Source: Peromyscus leucopus (taxonomy: Eukaryota; Chordata; Mammalia; Rodentia; Cricetidae). Taken from it: DNA of 64,000 nt. Below are positions 24,283-36,852 of the stretch, one piece after another. A program made the position numbers and the translations under genes. The stretch covers positions 6,253,848 through 6,317,847 of the forward strand of contig NC_051082.1 in assembly GCF_004664715.2 (NCBI RefSeq), given 5' to 3'. Numbering within the stretch: the first letter of the stretch is position 1; each line of letters begins with the position of its first letter. The notes below the pieces were generated by a model, which worked only from the letters and a program-made list of their open reading frames with translations, ran no database searches and was not told the DNA's origin.

Positions 24283-24869
24283 TCTGGTGTTCAAATTTGG
24301 GAATTTGAACATTCACAATTGAATTCAGGAAACAGCCACTTGCCCAAGGCTTTACAGCCACAGGCATCTGTCAGAGCTGTTCATGGGAGTTACACCTGCA
24401 GGAGTCGCCATGTAGCCGGCTGACTTTTCCTTTTCTTCCCCAAGCCCTCTGAGTGGATCTGGGATTTTCCTGTTGCAGCTTTTCTACAGGAATCTCCACA
24501 AGCCCAAACTCGACAGGCACTTGGGCTCCAAAAACCACTGGAGTTCGTCCCTCACCACTGGCCAGCTCTGCCTTCAGGCAGCTCTGTTTTCACTTCCTGC
24601 CAATCACATGTGCTGCTTTTATGCATTCCCTTGTATCTGCCTTTCAGACTGCTGGCTCTTTGGTCACTTTTTCCTGTGGGTTGTGGACTTCCCCTGGACA
24701 CTGTCCTCGGGATGTTGACATGTGATCAGGGACAGCTGTTCTCAGCCAGGCTGTGCACCACCTGTGTTCTCTGCCCAGATGTGCTGCACGGCAATCTTAG
24801 CCTCACACTAATTCATTGTCAACATCAGCAGATTTGGTGAGACAACTGGGACTTTTTAAAGGGGGGAAT

Positions 24870-25378
24870 TAGTTAAGAAAGAGAAAGAGAGCTTTTTCCC
24901 AGGATATAAATTAGGAAACACTATTATGATTGAGGGAGTTAGGTCTCTGTATGATTCCACAATGGATGTTTTAAAAATGGAAGCCCATGAACTATGGACT
25001 GGTTGCTGTGGAGCCCCCATGGGACTGGACTTGGCCCTCTGGATATGGAAGACAGTTGTTTGGCTCAAAGTGTTTGGGGAGTACCCAGGCAGGGGGATCA
25101 GGATCTGACCCTAGTGCATGGGCAGGCCTCTGGGAATCTGGTACCTGTGGTATGATGCCTTGCACAGCCTTGGTGCAGTGGGAAGGGGCTTGGACCTGCC
25201 TAGGTTCAGTGTGCTGGGCTCTGCTGATTCCCAATGGGAGACCTTGATTTGAGGGTTGTGGGGATGCGGGGTGGCTTGGGAGAGAGGGCTGGCGATGGGA
25301 GGAGGGAGGATCTGTGGGTGGTATGTGGAGTGAGTCGAAAATTTCTTAATAAAAAAATGAATAATAAACAAATAAAAT
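24870..25378 (+). mobile_element. L1 3' end inside ERV-b
   Basis: Resembles the muroid L1 3' UTR (GGGGGATCAGGATCTG, then CCTTGCACAGCC and an A-rich end TTCTTAATAAAAAAATGA). 5' truncated. The same insertion is present in ERV-c and ERV-e, so it predates their duplication. Frames in it are not genes. Confidence 0.6.
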
Positions 25379-27299
25379 GGAACAATTAAATGAGGGGTAA
25401 TTAACTTAACTGTGATTTACATAATGTTAAATATAAGCATTAATCAGCTTAGTAATTCTTGCTTTATCCCTAAAAAAGTTAGTTGATATCAAGACCAAAT
25501 ATCAGAAATTGACTGGTAATATGCAAGCCTTACAACTACTTACTAAAGAAAAAAATGCAATTTTGAGTAATAAGTTAGGAGACTTAGGAAAAACTCATTT
25601 AAACAGATCATAGAGATATTCAGACAAAGACAGAGGAATTTAAGAGAGAACCAATATTACCATCACATTATGAAATTAGAAAGAAACAGCCCAAGGTTAT
25701 CAAAAAACTCAACCTTAATTTATCCAGTCACCAAACAGGAACAACTGTCAAATGACAGGAATCCCCAAGGCTGTGTAAGAGCTGACTGGATTCCTGTGGA
25801 AATGTTAGTTTGAGAGATTTAAGGAAGAGATAGTCTCATATGGTAGCATTCTCCTTTTGTGAGTCAGATGTTAAATTCATGGTCAACTAGTAACAGTATT
25901 ATCCCACAAAAATGGAAAGACTTGGTTCTAACAGTATTGGAACCTGGTCTCAATTACAGTGAAGACCTAGTGGGAAGATAAGGTTGAGGCCATGGAACAA
26001 TGAAGTAGGGATTGGGGTGTAGAAATTTCCCAAGACCAGCTGCTTGGAGAGGGTGATTATGCTGATGTATAAAGACAGTCTATATATGATGACCATATCT
26101 TGGCTCTATGGCATGAAGCAGCTTTGAATGCTTGTGACAGAGTTGAAGAACTTGGAAAGAAAACTGTGTCATTTACTACTAAAGGTATACAGGGCCCAAA
26201 AGAAAAGTTCACTAATTTTTCACGAGGATTGACTTCATCTGAAATAGAATGATACCAAATCCATAAGCTAGATAAATAATAATTAAATCATTGCATGTGA
26301 AAATGCTAATTCACAATGTAAAAGAGTAATTAGGCCTTTAAAGGCAAGAACAGCACCCACAGAGGAATGGATCAAAGATACAATCAATATTGAATCTTAT
26401 GTTGATACTTGATAGGAGAGATGATTTCTAGAGGCTTGAAGAATAATCAAAATGTCAGATGCTTTAATTGTGCTAAACAAGTTCACCTAAAAAGGGATTG
26501 TAGATAGGGAATTCCTAGAAACAATGATTTTTCTAGGAATAATCCAAAGAAAAAGTCTCTGCTTTGTGGAGAAGATAAAGCAAAGGCAGAACCTGGAACA
26601 ATAAATGCAAATCAACAAGGCCATTGGAAAAATCTTGGAGGAGGGATGCTTGTGGACCCTCATGTCAAATTTGGTTTAGGCATTCCCATTAACTTGTGGA
26701 AACTCTTCCAGAGCAAATTAAATTCATAATGACTATTGTAAAAAAAAAAAAATACTGCTCTGGATTAAATAACAACTTTAGAAGATAGAACAAAAATTCC
26801 AGGTAAAACCATAAAGCAAATATTTTGGCAAACTTCTTTACATGATCAAGACCAAAGTTAAAAATATGAACAAATGACATTGTAATTGAGGGTCTTGTAG
26901 ACACCAGGGGCAGATATAACAATAATGACACCAAAATCTTGGCATCAAAATTGGCCTCTTCAGGAGGTAAATGTTCAGCTTTTGGGATTGGAACTTTATC
27001 TCAGGTAAAATAAAGTCAAGATATGCCAGAAGGACAGAGAGGAAAATTAGAGCCATAATTGGCTAACATAGCAAAAGATTTATGGGGATGTAATTTGTTA
27101 CAGCAATGAAATGCCCAGATTAATACTCCTCAAATCTCAGGAACAAATCATAAACTAACAAATGTTTCTGGGACAAATATTAAAAAGTGTTGTGAAGATC
27201 AGTCACTGAATATTTAGGTTGTTCATAAACGGGAACAAAAAATGCTGATCTTTCAAAGTTACCAACAGCCCTACCTTTAAAATAGTTAACAGACAGACC

Positions 27300-27925
27300 T
27301 ATCTGGGTGAACCAATGGCCTTTGACATCATAAGTATTACAGGCCTTAGAACAATGGGTACAGGTGTAGTTACATAGTCAACATATTGAAGAATCAACTA
27401 ATCCTTGGAATTCTCCTTTATTTGTCATTAAGAAGAAATCTGGAAAATGGAGAATCTAATAGATTTGAGAACCAAAAATGAAGTAATTCAGCTGATAAGC
27501 TCTCTACAGCCTGGAATTCCTTTGCCTTCTCTGTTACCTCAAGGATGGTCTATTATAGTGATTGATTTAAAAGACTGTTTCTTCACTATACCTTTACAAG
27601 AGCAGGATAGAGAAAAATTTGCCTTCACATTGCCTACTTATAATAATTTCCAGCCCATTAAAAGATATCAGTGGAAAGTTCTCCCAAAAGGGATGCTAAA
27701 CTGACCTAACCTGTACCAATATTTATGATGACTGTCATTGGAAATATTTCATAATCAGTTTCCTCCATCAAGAATTTACCATTATATGGATGATATCTTA
27801 CTAGGGGATTCAAAATAGATACCTTAGAGAAAATGTTTGAAGAAGTAAAGAAAACTTTACCTTGTTGGGGATTACAAATTGCTCCCAAAAATATAAAGAG
27901 GGCACACTATTAATTACCTAGGATA
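27300..27925 (+). pseudogene. ERV-b reverse transcriptase remnant
   Basis: Same domain as in ERV-a, with the longest open piece at 27447-27704 and YMDD at 27783-27794. Stops flank both sides. Confidence 0.75.
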
Positions 27926-28362
27926 TAAAACAGGTTTACAAAAAAATTTAACCCCAAAAGGTACTAATCAGTAGAGATCAATGGCAGACTCTTAGTCTTA
28001 GCTTGGTGACATTACCTGGCTACAGCAATAATTGGATTAACAACTCAAGAATTAACTAATTTATTTCAAACCTGACAAGGTGACAAAGACTTAAATAGTC
28101 CAAGTGGCACAGCCACATCTGAAAGAATGGCAGAGAAGTCATAAAGGCAACACAGTTGCTTGACAACGATCCAGCAGAGCTGAGCCACATGATGGCTGCC
28201 ATGCCACTTTGGTTTTCATCTCCACCTGTTACATACTTGGGGCACTTTTAATATTTGTACAATTTGGGGATATTAGATTGATTGAAATACCTTATGAATC
28301 ATTTATGCCTTCTCCTAGGATTGCTGCTTCTAAGCTTACCCAGGAAAGTCCTGAACATACTA

Positions 28363-28395
28363 TTCCCACCACCACCACCACTACCACCACCACTT
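28363..28395. repeat. ACC trinucleotide repeat in ERV-b
   Basis: About 10 units, partly interrupted; counterpart of 58878-58919. Confidence 0.85.
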
Positions 28396-28867
28396 TGAGG
28401 GAGATATCCTTATCTACTTGAAGGACTTCCTTTTGCCTTGGAGGTTGTGACACATAAAAAAAGCCAGAGGTCTCTTCATGTAGCTATGAGACATTCTTGA
28501 AACATCTGTCTCTGTACTTACACTGGAACAATATATTCAAAACAAAGTAAAATTATAAAGGTCAACAAGATCTGGTGGGCTAGAGGAGTTGGTCACAGCT
28601 CAGATTACAAGCTTCTTCCCACTGTACACTCAGACAATTATGTGGCATACAACTCTGTCCCACATAGAGACATACTGATGAGCAAAGTATGGAGTGGAAA
28701 GATGATAAAAGTATAAGAAGTCAGGACCTCCCTCTCTTAAAAGTTAGAGCCACTATAATGTCAAGGAACAACAGAATGCCAAATTCTATAAAGATATAAA
28801 ATATAAACATTGTATTATGCCAGGATTTGAATAAAAACAGCAGCAGCTTTAGCCTGAGGATTTTCCT

Positions 28868-29367
28868 NNNNNNNNNNNNNNNNNNNNNNNNNNNNNNNNN
28901 NNNNNNNNNNNNNNNNNNNNNNNNNNNNNNNNNNNNNNNNNNNNNNNNNNNNNNNNNNNNNNNNNNNNNNNNNNNNNNNNNNNNNNNNNNNNNNNNNNNN
29001 NNNNNNNNNNNNNNNNNNNNNNNNNNNNNNNNNNNNNNNNNNNNNNNNNNNNNNNNNNNNNNNNNNNNNNNNNNNNNNNNNNNNNNNNNNNNNNNNNNNN
29101 NNNNNNNNNNNNNNNNNNNNNNNNNNNNNNNNNNNNNNNNNNNNNNNNNNNNNNNNNNNNNNNNNNNNNNNNNNNNNNNNNNNNNNNNNNNNNNNNNNNN
29201 NNNNNNNNNNNNNNNNNNNNNNNNNNNNNNNNNNNNNNNNNNNNNNNNNNNNNNNNNNNNNNNNNNNNNNNNNNNNNNNNNNNNNNNNNNNNNNNNNNNN
29301 NNNNNNNNNNNNNNNNNNNNNNNNNNNNNNNNNNNNNNNNNNNNNNNNNNNNNNNNNNNNNNNNNNN
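28868..29367. other. Assembly gap, 500 N
   Basis: Exactly 500 N between plus-oriented ERV-b and minus-oriented ERV-c, that is between the arms of an inverted duplication. Confidence 0.99.
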
Positions 29368-30129
29368 CAATCTGTCGCAAGCATTCAAAGCTGCTTCATG
29401 CCATAGAGCCAAGATATGGTCATCATATATAGACTGTCTTTATACATCAGCATAATCACCCTCTCCAAGCTGCTGGCCTTGGGAAATTTCGACACCCCAA
29501 TCCCTACTTCATTGTTCCATGGCCTCAACCTCATCTTCCCACTACATCTTTCACTGTAATTGATGACCAGGTTCCAATACTGTTAGAACCATGTCTTTCC
29601 ATTTTTGTGGGATAATACTGTTACTAGTTGACCATGAATTTAACACCTGACTCACAAAAGGAGAATGCTACCATATGAGACTATCTCTTCCTTAAATCTC
29701 CTCAAACCTAACATTTCCACAGGAATCCAGTCAGCTCTTACACAGCCTTGGGGATTCCTGTCATTTGACAGTTCTTCCTGTTTGGTGACTGGATAAATTA
29801 AGGTTGAGATTTTTGATAACCTTGGGCTGTTTCTTTCTAATTTCATAATGTGATGGTAATATTGGTTCTCTCTTAAATTCCTCTGTCTTTGTCTGAACAT
29901 CTCTATGATCTGTTTAAATGAGTTTTTCCTAAGTCTTCTAACTTATTATTCAAAATTGCATTTTTTTTCTTTAGTAAGTAGTTGTAAGGCTTGCATATTA
30001 CCAGTCAATTTCTGATATTTGGCCTTGATATCAACTAACATGTTTAGGGATAAAGCAAGAATTACTAAGCTGATAATGCTTATATTTAACATTATGTAAA
30101 TCACAGTTATGTTAATTACCCCTCATTTT

Positions 30130-30655
30130 ATTGTTCCATTTTATTTGTTTATTTATTTTTCATTTTTTATTAAGAAATTTTCGACTCAGTCCACATACCA
30201 CCCACAGATCCTCCCTCCTCCCACTCCCAGCACTCTCTCCCAAGCCACTCCACATCCCCACAACCCTCAAATCAAGGTCTCCCATTGGGAAACAGCAGAG
30301 CCCAGCACACTGAACCTAGGCAGGTCCAAGCCCCTTCCCACTGCACCAAGGCTGTGCAAGGCATCACACCACAGGCACCAGATTCCCAGAGGCCTGCCCA
30401 TGCACCAGGGACAGATCCCGATCCCCCTGCCTGGGTGCTCCCCAAACACTTTGAGCCAAACAACTGTCTTCCATATCCAGAGGGCCAAGTCTAGTCCCAT
30501 GGGGGCTCCACAGCAAACAGTCCATAGTTCATGGGCTTCCATTTTTAAAACATCCATTGTGGAATCATACAGAGACCTAATTCCCTCCATCATAATAGTG
30601 TTTCCTAATTTATATCCTGGGAAAAAACTCTCTTTCTCTTTCTTAACTAATTTCC
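30130..30655 (-). mobile_element. L1 3' end inside ERV-c
   Basis: Inverted copy of 24870-25378. Long open frames over it on both strands are fortuitous. Confidence 0.58.
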
Positions 30656-31228
30656 CCCTTTAAAAAGTCCCAGTTGTCTCACCAAATCTGCTGACATTGA
30701 AGTGTGAGGCTAAGATTGCTGTGCAGCACATCTGGGCAGAGAACACAGGTGGTGCACAGCCTGGCTGAGAACAGCTGCCCCTGATCAGATGTCAGCATCC
30801 TGAGGACAGGGTCCAGGGGAAGTCCACAACCCACAGGAAAAAGTGACCAAAGAGCCAGCAGTCTGAAAGGCAGATACAAGGGAATGCACAAAAGCAGTAC
30901 ATGTGATTGGCAGAAAGTGAAAACAGAGCTGCCTGAAGGCAGAGCTGGCCAGTGGTGAGGGAAGAACTCCAGTGGATTTTGGAGCCCAAGCGCCTGTCGA
31001 GTTTGGGGCTTGTGGAGATTCCTGTAGAAAGGCTGCAACAGGAAAATCCCAGATCTTCTCAGAGGGCTTGGGGAAGAAAAGGAAAAGTCAGCTGACCACA
31101 TGGCGACTCCTGGAGGTGCAACTCCCATGAACAGCTCTGACAGATGCCTGTGGCTGTAAAGCCTTGGGCAAGTGGCTGTTTCCTGAATTCAATTGTGAAT
31201 GTTCAAATTCCCAAATTTGAACACCAGA

Positions 31229-31494
31229 TGATTTGTTAATCTAATTAATCTTTATCAGTCAAAAACAAGGAGTCAAATATTGGTGCAAGAACCTGAAAGA
31301 TGAGAGAACATGGAGAAGCTGCTAGTTGCCTCCTTCCTCTCCTATTCCTTCATCCCAAAGGGCTGAATTCCTTTCTCTCTCCCACCTTACCACTTCCTGA
31401 CTCCTCTCTGTCTACAGTCCTCCAAATCTATGGTCTGTAGTGGCTATCTCCATCTTCTGACTCAAAGCAAGCTTTATTTGTCAGAACACATTCA
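31229..31494 (-). repeat. ERV-c 5' LTR
   Basis: 266 bp, same ends as the ERV-b LTR; adjacent GAATAC (31495-31500) equals the ERV-b flank, so it is the same ancestral insertion. Confidence 0.7.
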
Positions 31495-31942
31495 GAATAC
31501 CATACAAGAGGTCCCTGATGGGGAAGATGAGGAAGCCTGAGCCAGATGCCCAAGGTCAACAGCTTAGAAGTGATAACATTTGATTCTGGATCAATCATCT
31601 ACATTATTCAAATCCCTTTTCAAAACATTTAAAGTTTTTATATGTTTGTGGGTTAGGCATGCCTGTGCAACTTCACACTGGTGGATCTCTGAAGGAATCT
31701 GTACTCATGTTCGAGCATGTGAGTCCAAGGGATGGAACTCAGGTCCAGACGTGGCAGCAAGTGTCTTTATTCCATGAGCCATCTTGCCTGTCTAAAGCCT
31801 CTCCTTTTAGCTGCTGTGTTATACTGATTCCATATTGACTAAGCAATTGAGAGCTGCATCATTGACCATAAGCCAGATACTGGAGTAAACACCTATGCAG
31901 GGCAAGATTTATCCTTCCCATTTTACAGATGAGGATTCAGAG

Positions 31943-32010
31943 GGCTGGGGATATAGCTCAGTTGCTAGAGTGCTTGCCTAGCATGCACAGAGCCCTGGGT
32001 TCCACCTCCA
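31943..32010 (+). mobile_element. ID-type (tRNA-derived) SINE in intron 3
   Basis: GGGCTGGGGATATAGCTCAG with box A/B-like motifs; paralogues at 63738, 47049 and about 3040. Confidence 0.7.
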
Positions 32011-32609
32011 GATTCCATGAATTGAGTGTGATGATGCACACCTGTAATCCAGCACTTAGTATGTAGAAGCAGGAGGCTTGTCTTAAATCATATAAATTTA
32101 GAAGCGGTAGTTGATATTTGTGGTTTTTCTGGTTTAGGATTAAGTATCTGTGTTTATTTATTTTATGTATAGGAATGAGTTTACATCCTGTGTCCTCTTC
32201 AGTCACTCTCCACCATATCTTTAGAGGCTCTCTCTCACTAAACAGGACACTCAACTTTAGCCAGCCTGACTGACCAACAAGTTTTGGGCATGCATGCTCC
32301 CTAATTCCCAATAGAGTTACAGATGCCCCAAGCACATCTTGATTTTTACATGGGCTCTGGGTTCCTAGCTCAGGCCCTCATGATTGTATGGCAACCACTT
32401 TACCAACTGTGCCATCTCCCCAGCCCACAACAATTGATGTTTTTATTATAAGTGTGTTCCTGCAATTTGGACAACCCAGTGTCCCTTAGTGTGCTCTGTC
32501 CCTCAACCCCGAGTCTGCACTGATGTTAGATGCACCACTGTCTTTTGGTTGCAAATCATGGGGAGCAGGGACATGGACTCCACTCAACTTCTTTCTTGTT
32601 TCTCTCCAG

Positions 32610-32716
32610 AGGAAAACAACCCCTGTCAGGCCTTCATTTGCAACTGTGACCGCCAGGCTGCCATCTGCTTCTTCAATACTCCATACAACAAGCAGTACAA
32701 ACGAGATAACTGTTAG
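32610..32716 (+). pseudogene. Pla2g1b-like: Orphan exon 4, intact coding sequence
   Basis: Acceptor CTCTCCAG, phase 1 frame [20 protein letters not shown], then [15 protein letters not shown] and TAG. This is the copy closest to ordinary PLA2G1B exon 4: all cysteines including the last are present and the tail length is nearest normal. Its exons 1-3 are not in the window; upstream lie ERV-c and an N gap. It could be the last exon of a real gene interrupted by the gap. Confidence 0.72.
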
Positions 32717-32785
32717 ACTTGTCACCTCAGTTACTGCCTACACCATCCCTGCCTGCTTGTTTGTCTTCATATACATGTGCCCTCT

Positions 32786-32791
32786 AATAAA
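32786..32791 (+). terminator. Poly(A) signal
   Basis: AATAAA 70 bp after the stop of the exon 4 at 32610. Confidence 0.6.
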
Positions 32792-34577
32792 GCACATATA
32801 GAAAGAGCTCGACTGTGGTGATTGTAGTCTCTGTCTATGAAACATATCTAGATCCTCAGAGAACATCATTCTGTCCAGCTCTGGAAACTGAAGATTAATG
32901 GAGAAGACATTGCCATTAGGGGAGCACCTTGAGGAGTGAGTGATGAGCCTGGCCATGCCGTTCATCCCAGCACTCTGACACAGAGAAGAATAGGCATAGA
33001 CAAGCAGATCTCTTGAGTTCAAGGCCAACCTGGACTAAAAAGCAAGTTCCAGGACAGGCAGGACTCTTACACGAACAAATCCTGTCTTGAAAAACAACTA
33101 CAACAAAAGAACACTTAGCCTGAAATATGTAGGGTGTTAGGGGCAGACAGAAGGGGAAGGGGAGGGGGAGATGAGACAGGAATGGGGTCAGGGAAGAAGT
33201 GTAGAGATGGGAGGTGAGGGAAAAGAGAAGACAAGTATGTAGGAGGGAAGAGAAGAGAGAAAGACGCAGTTTCACATGGGCACTAAATGAACATCTTGTC
33301 CTCCAAAATACTCGACTCAAAACACTTCTCTGTGTGCTCATCATAAAAAGTTGGATACAGGAAACAAATCTGGACTGAGAGTAAATGTCCTGAAGGTAGG
33401 ATTACATCCTGGTGACCTTCCAGTCTTCACTGTGCCTAAACACACACCACAGGATAGTAGTCCCTATAAAGTGCACGGCAGAATAACTTTGTACAACAAA
33501 CAAAACAGAAGACTTCCTCTCTCCACCTTTCCATAGCGTGGGACCTGGCAGGTAAAGCAAGGTTAAACTGTGGTTACTTTGGCAAAGCAGATTTAGGAAT
33601 AAGATGTCTCACTGGATGGCTTAAGGCTACATGGTTCTCTGTCTCTCTTTTCTTTAGTGAACAGCTGCCCAGTCCTCTGCCCTTCCACCTCCACCCAGAG
33701 CTTCCTGCACAGGTACAGTGACTTGTAATAGCTGGTAGTGACAGTCCAGAGTCTTGCTTGGAGGGTAGGGGGATCAAGAGCATGGAGACAACCAACTCAA
33801 CTCAACCCTACATGGTTTTTATCCAGGGAAGAGTGAGAAGTGGGGAAGGGAGGTGATGGGGTGCTAAGTTAGAGGGAACATGAGAGATGGCTAGACCCAG
33901 AGGCCAGAGGGCATTGGGCCAGAAGGCATTGTTCAACAGCTACCATGTGGTTCTGGGAATTCAAGTCTGGGCCACAGCAAGAGCAGAAAGTGGTCTTAAG
34001 TGTTGAGCTATCTCTCGTGGCTCTGTAATGGGTGGTTGTCTGCTTCACACACTGGGTCAGGAGAGCCTCAGCTGAAGGATTGCCTGTATCATATTGGCCT
34101 GTGGGCACATCAGTTGGGAATTTGCTTTTTTCTTTCTTTTTAGTTTTTGGTTTTTCATGAAAAGGTTTCTTTGTGTATATCTGGCTGTCCTGGAATTCAC
34201 TCTGTAGTCCAGGCTGGCCTCCAACTCAGATATTCACCTGCCTCTGCTTCTGAGTGTTGAAATTAATGATGTGCACCAACACCACCATCTGCTACATTCC
34301 TAATATTCAAATTGAGTTTGTGGGCTAGTAAGATGCAGCCCATGATGCAAGCCTGTAGACCTGAGTTTGATTCCTGGACCCATTTAAAGGTGGAAGGAGT
34401 TAACTGACTCCACAGAGTTGTCCTCTGACTTGCACATGTGCATTCTCTGTCTCTGTCCCTGTCTCTGTTTATCACACAGACACATTAATTAATTAGTTAA
34501 TTAAAGATCAAATATGAAACTGGAATCTACCTCAAAGGCTGTCAGGTTCTTGGGACAGACTTTGCACTTAGTTTATA
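32792..34577 (+). other. 3' flank and intergenic spacer
   Basis: Counterpart of 20951-22694. Purine-rich tract 33130-33260, B1-like element about 34140-34300 (minus). No gene. Confidence 0.5.
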
Positions 34578-34966
34578 TAGTTAGCAAGGAGGGTTGTTGG
34601 GGCCAGCTTCTCCTCCTGGGGACCACATGTCACTATCAGCATCCCTCAGACCCAACTCCAGGAGCAGTGTCTATATCTTTTTATGATGTCAGAGCGTCCA
34701 TGCGGGATGGACTTGGACCTTTGCCAGTCTCTGTACTTGAGCTGGTTGGGGTGTTGAGCTATCCCTTTCTCTGTCTCTGGGACAGTACTGATTCAGGCTC
34801 TGTCACCATCTACAGTAGCTCTGCAGGTTGGGACTGTCTGTGAGGGTGCACATAGTCTATTTCTGTGCTACACACACAGTAGCCACAGGGACCGTGAGCT
34901 GACTGGACACTGTCAGAGCACAGCTACAGGACTCTAAAGAGAAGTCACTGAATCCTCCCCTCACTC
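34578..34966 (+). promoter_or_regulatory. Candidate promoter block of the broken gene
   Basis: Same conserved block as before the other first exons; contains CTATATCTTTTTATGATGTC near 34671. Confidence 0.42.
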
Positions 34967-35000
34967 ATGATGAAACTCTTACTGATCTCCCTGCTCACAG
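34967..35000 (+). pseudogene. Pla2g1b-like: Exon 1 of the broken gene
   Basis: Codes MMKLLLISLLT; GTAGGACC donor at 35001. The second ATG (34970) aligns with the start of the minus-strand copy. Confidence 0.7.
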
Positions 35001-36675
35001 GTAGGACCCTTGGCCCCTCTGAGTGCCCCCCATGTCCCTTGTCTTCAGTGCACAGCCTTGCTGGTCACACCTGAAGTTTGGTTGGGGTTCCCATTGGGGT
35101 GCCTTAGTGTCTGGCTGTAATCCCATGCTCACCCCCATGTTTAGACAGCTGACACCTTTACCGTCTAGATCTGAACTCTGATTATTTCTTAGTAAAGTCC
35201 ACTACATTCACCCACCCAAGCAAAGAAAGCCCCTTCTGCCTCTGCCATACTGCCCTGGCATTGATTTCCCTGGCCCTAAGGTGCCCTGGATATTTTCTTT
35301 TCTTATCCTTTTCAAAAATATGTACATTATTTAAAGTGTATGAGTGTTTTGCTTACATGTTTGTGAGCAGAGCCTACAGAGGACAGAGGAGGGCTCTGAT
35401 TCTCCAGAACTGGGGTTTAGACAGTTGTGAGTTGACATGTGGCTGCTGGACCTGAGCCTGGGTCCCACACAAGCTCAACAAGTGCTCCTGACAGCAGAGC
35501 CCACACTCCCACTCTGATTATTTTTTTACATAACCTTGTAATGTGACTCAGGATGTCCTCAAACTCAACATTTTTACCCAGACTTGAAAAGTTTACTGCC
35601 TCTACTCTTCAAAGGTTAGGATTGCATACATGCCACACTTGCTTCTCACAATTCCTTTTTTTTCATTTTTCCTAAACATAGTTTCTCTAGTAGTGATTGC
35701 TGTCTTGGAAATCATTCTGTAGACCAGGCATTAAACTCAGATATCCACCACCCTGTGCCTCCAGAGTGCTGGGCTTAAAGTGCTGTGATACTATCCCCTG
35801 GCAACCTTGAACTTCTTATCCACCTGCCTCAGCCTCCAGAGTCTTGGGATTACACAGTGTGTGTTCCACTCTACCTGTCTTCTGCATTTTAATGGTGACC
35901 AAGTATCCCACTGCATTCTGAATCCTGGTCATTTACCTACTCTTCAGCTGATGAACAGTTTGTTGTGTCAAATGTTGACATTACAATGATGATCTAACCA
36001 TTAGCCTTGTCTATGAGCTGTGTGTGGCCATACAACAGATTCTTTCTAATTCTTCCAGTGTAAAACAGTAAGCATGTGTTGGCTCCTTCTCTGGCTCAAG
36101 GTCTCAGCTAGAACTGTGATGAATCCCAATGTTGGCTAAGGCTAGGGTTTCACCTAGTCTTGAGTAGGGGTGGGGCAGCTTTCAAACTAAGAGATGGTTG
36201 GATTGTTGGGTTATTGAACTAAAGGGTCAGTTTGTCCCTGGTTGCTGACTGGCAAGTGTTCTCAGTTCCTCAACACAGGAACCACAGGGCAATTCACAGT
36301 ATGGCAGCTGTATGTCCTGACAGTGAGAAATGAGCAGGCAAGCAAGGCAAAAGACAATGTCTATAGAATTTAGTCCTGGGGAGTCAGCCCAGCCAGAACA
36401 GTAGAGTACATTTGTAATCCTATCACTTGAGGTGATCAGGCCAGAGGAATGCTACAGAGTCCAAGGCTATCCTTGGTTACAGGGCAACTCTCTGTCTCAA
36501 ATAGGTAGACAGCTTCCTGCTCCGGCCTGGTGACTTGAATTTGGTCTCCAAGACCTACATAGTGCAAAGAGAAAATCCTCTGGCATCCTCATGTGTATCA
36601 TGACATTTGTGAATGCTCTGAAGTGCATGCTTTTGGACTTGTGTTCAGGCTAGCATGTACACAAGCTCGCACGAG

Positions 36676-36730
<55 letters not shown>

Positions 36731-36852
36731 CTAGTCATTGCTCTCCCCATGCAGCAGCTGGTAGGAGTCAAGGAGGTAGCTTGCAGACAGGTATAGGACC
36801 CCTGGTAAAGCAAAGTGGGATTGATTCGAATGTGCTGTTCATTCTTCGTCAG
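35001..36852 (+). other. Intron 1 of the broken gene
   Basis: Contains SINE remnants (35350-35510, 35660-35900) and the CA microsatellite 36679-36727. No coding signal. Inverted copy of 18679-20534. Confidence 0.5.
36679..36727. repeat. CA microsatellite
   Basis: Intron 1 of the broken gene; inverted counterpart of 18812-18847 but without the GC-alternating end. Confidence 0.95.

Larger units (their letters stand above)
18507..28867 (+). repeat. Inverted duplication, left arm
   Basis: Reverse complement of 29368-37021 over exon 2, intron 1, exon 1, spacer, exon 4, intron 3 and ERV 5' part. The left arm is longer because ERV-b continues past the point where ERV-c is cut. Confidence 0.85.
24018..28867 (+). 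mobile_element. ERV-b: internally deleted class II ERV with 5' LTR
   Basis: 5' LTR 24018-24282, a two-base spacer, a primer-site-like TGGTGTTCAAATTTGGGA, leader, inserted L1 3' end, gag (zinc knuckle about 26457-26500), protease and RT. YMDD is intact at 27783-27794, but the frames carry stops. Near 28100 the pol sequence jumps straight to a 3' ORF region: RNase H and integrase are missing. The 3' end is in the gap. It sits antisense to the minus-strand exon 4 at 22891, in intron 3. Confidence 0.78.
29368..31494 (-). mobile_element. ERV-c: 5' part of the same ERV, inverted
   Basis: Minus-strand counterpart of 24018-26150: LTR 31229-31494, leader, L1 3' end (30130-30655) and early gag, then the gap. 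It lies antisense in intron 3 upstream of the exon 4 at 32610. Confidence 0.78.

Noticed and set aside
30109..30663. 184-codon frame and overlapping minus frames
   Set aside because: Lies on the L1 3' end, repeated at 24870 and 61935; non-coding part of L1.
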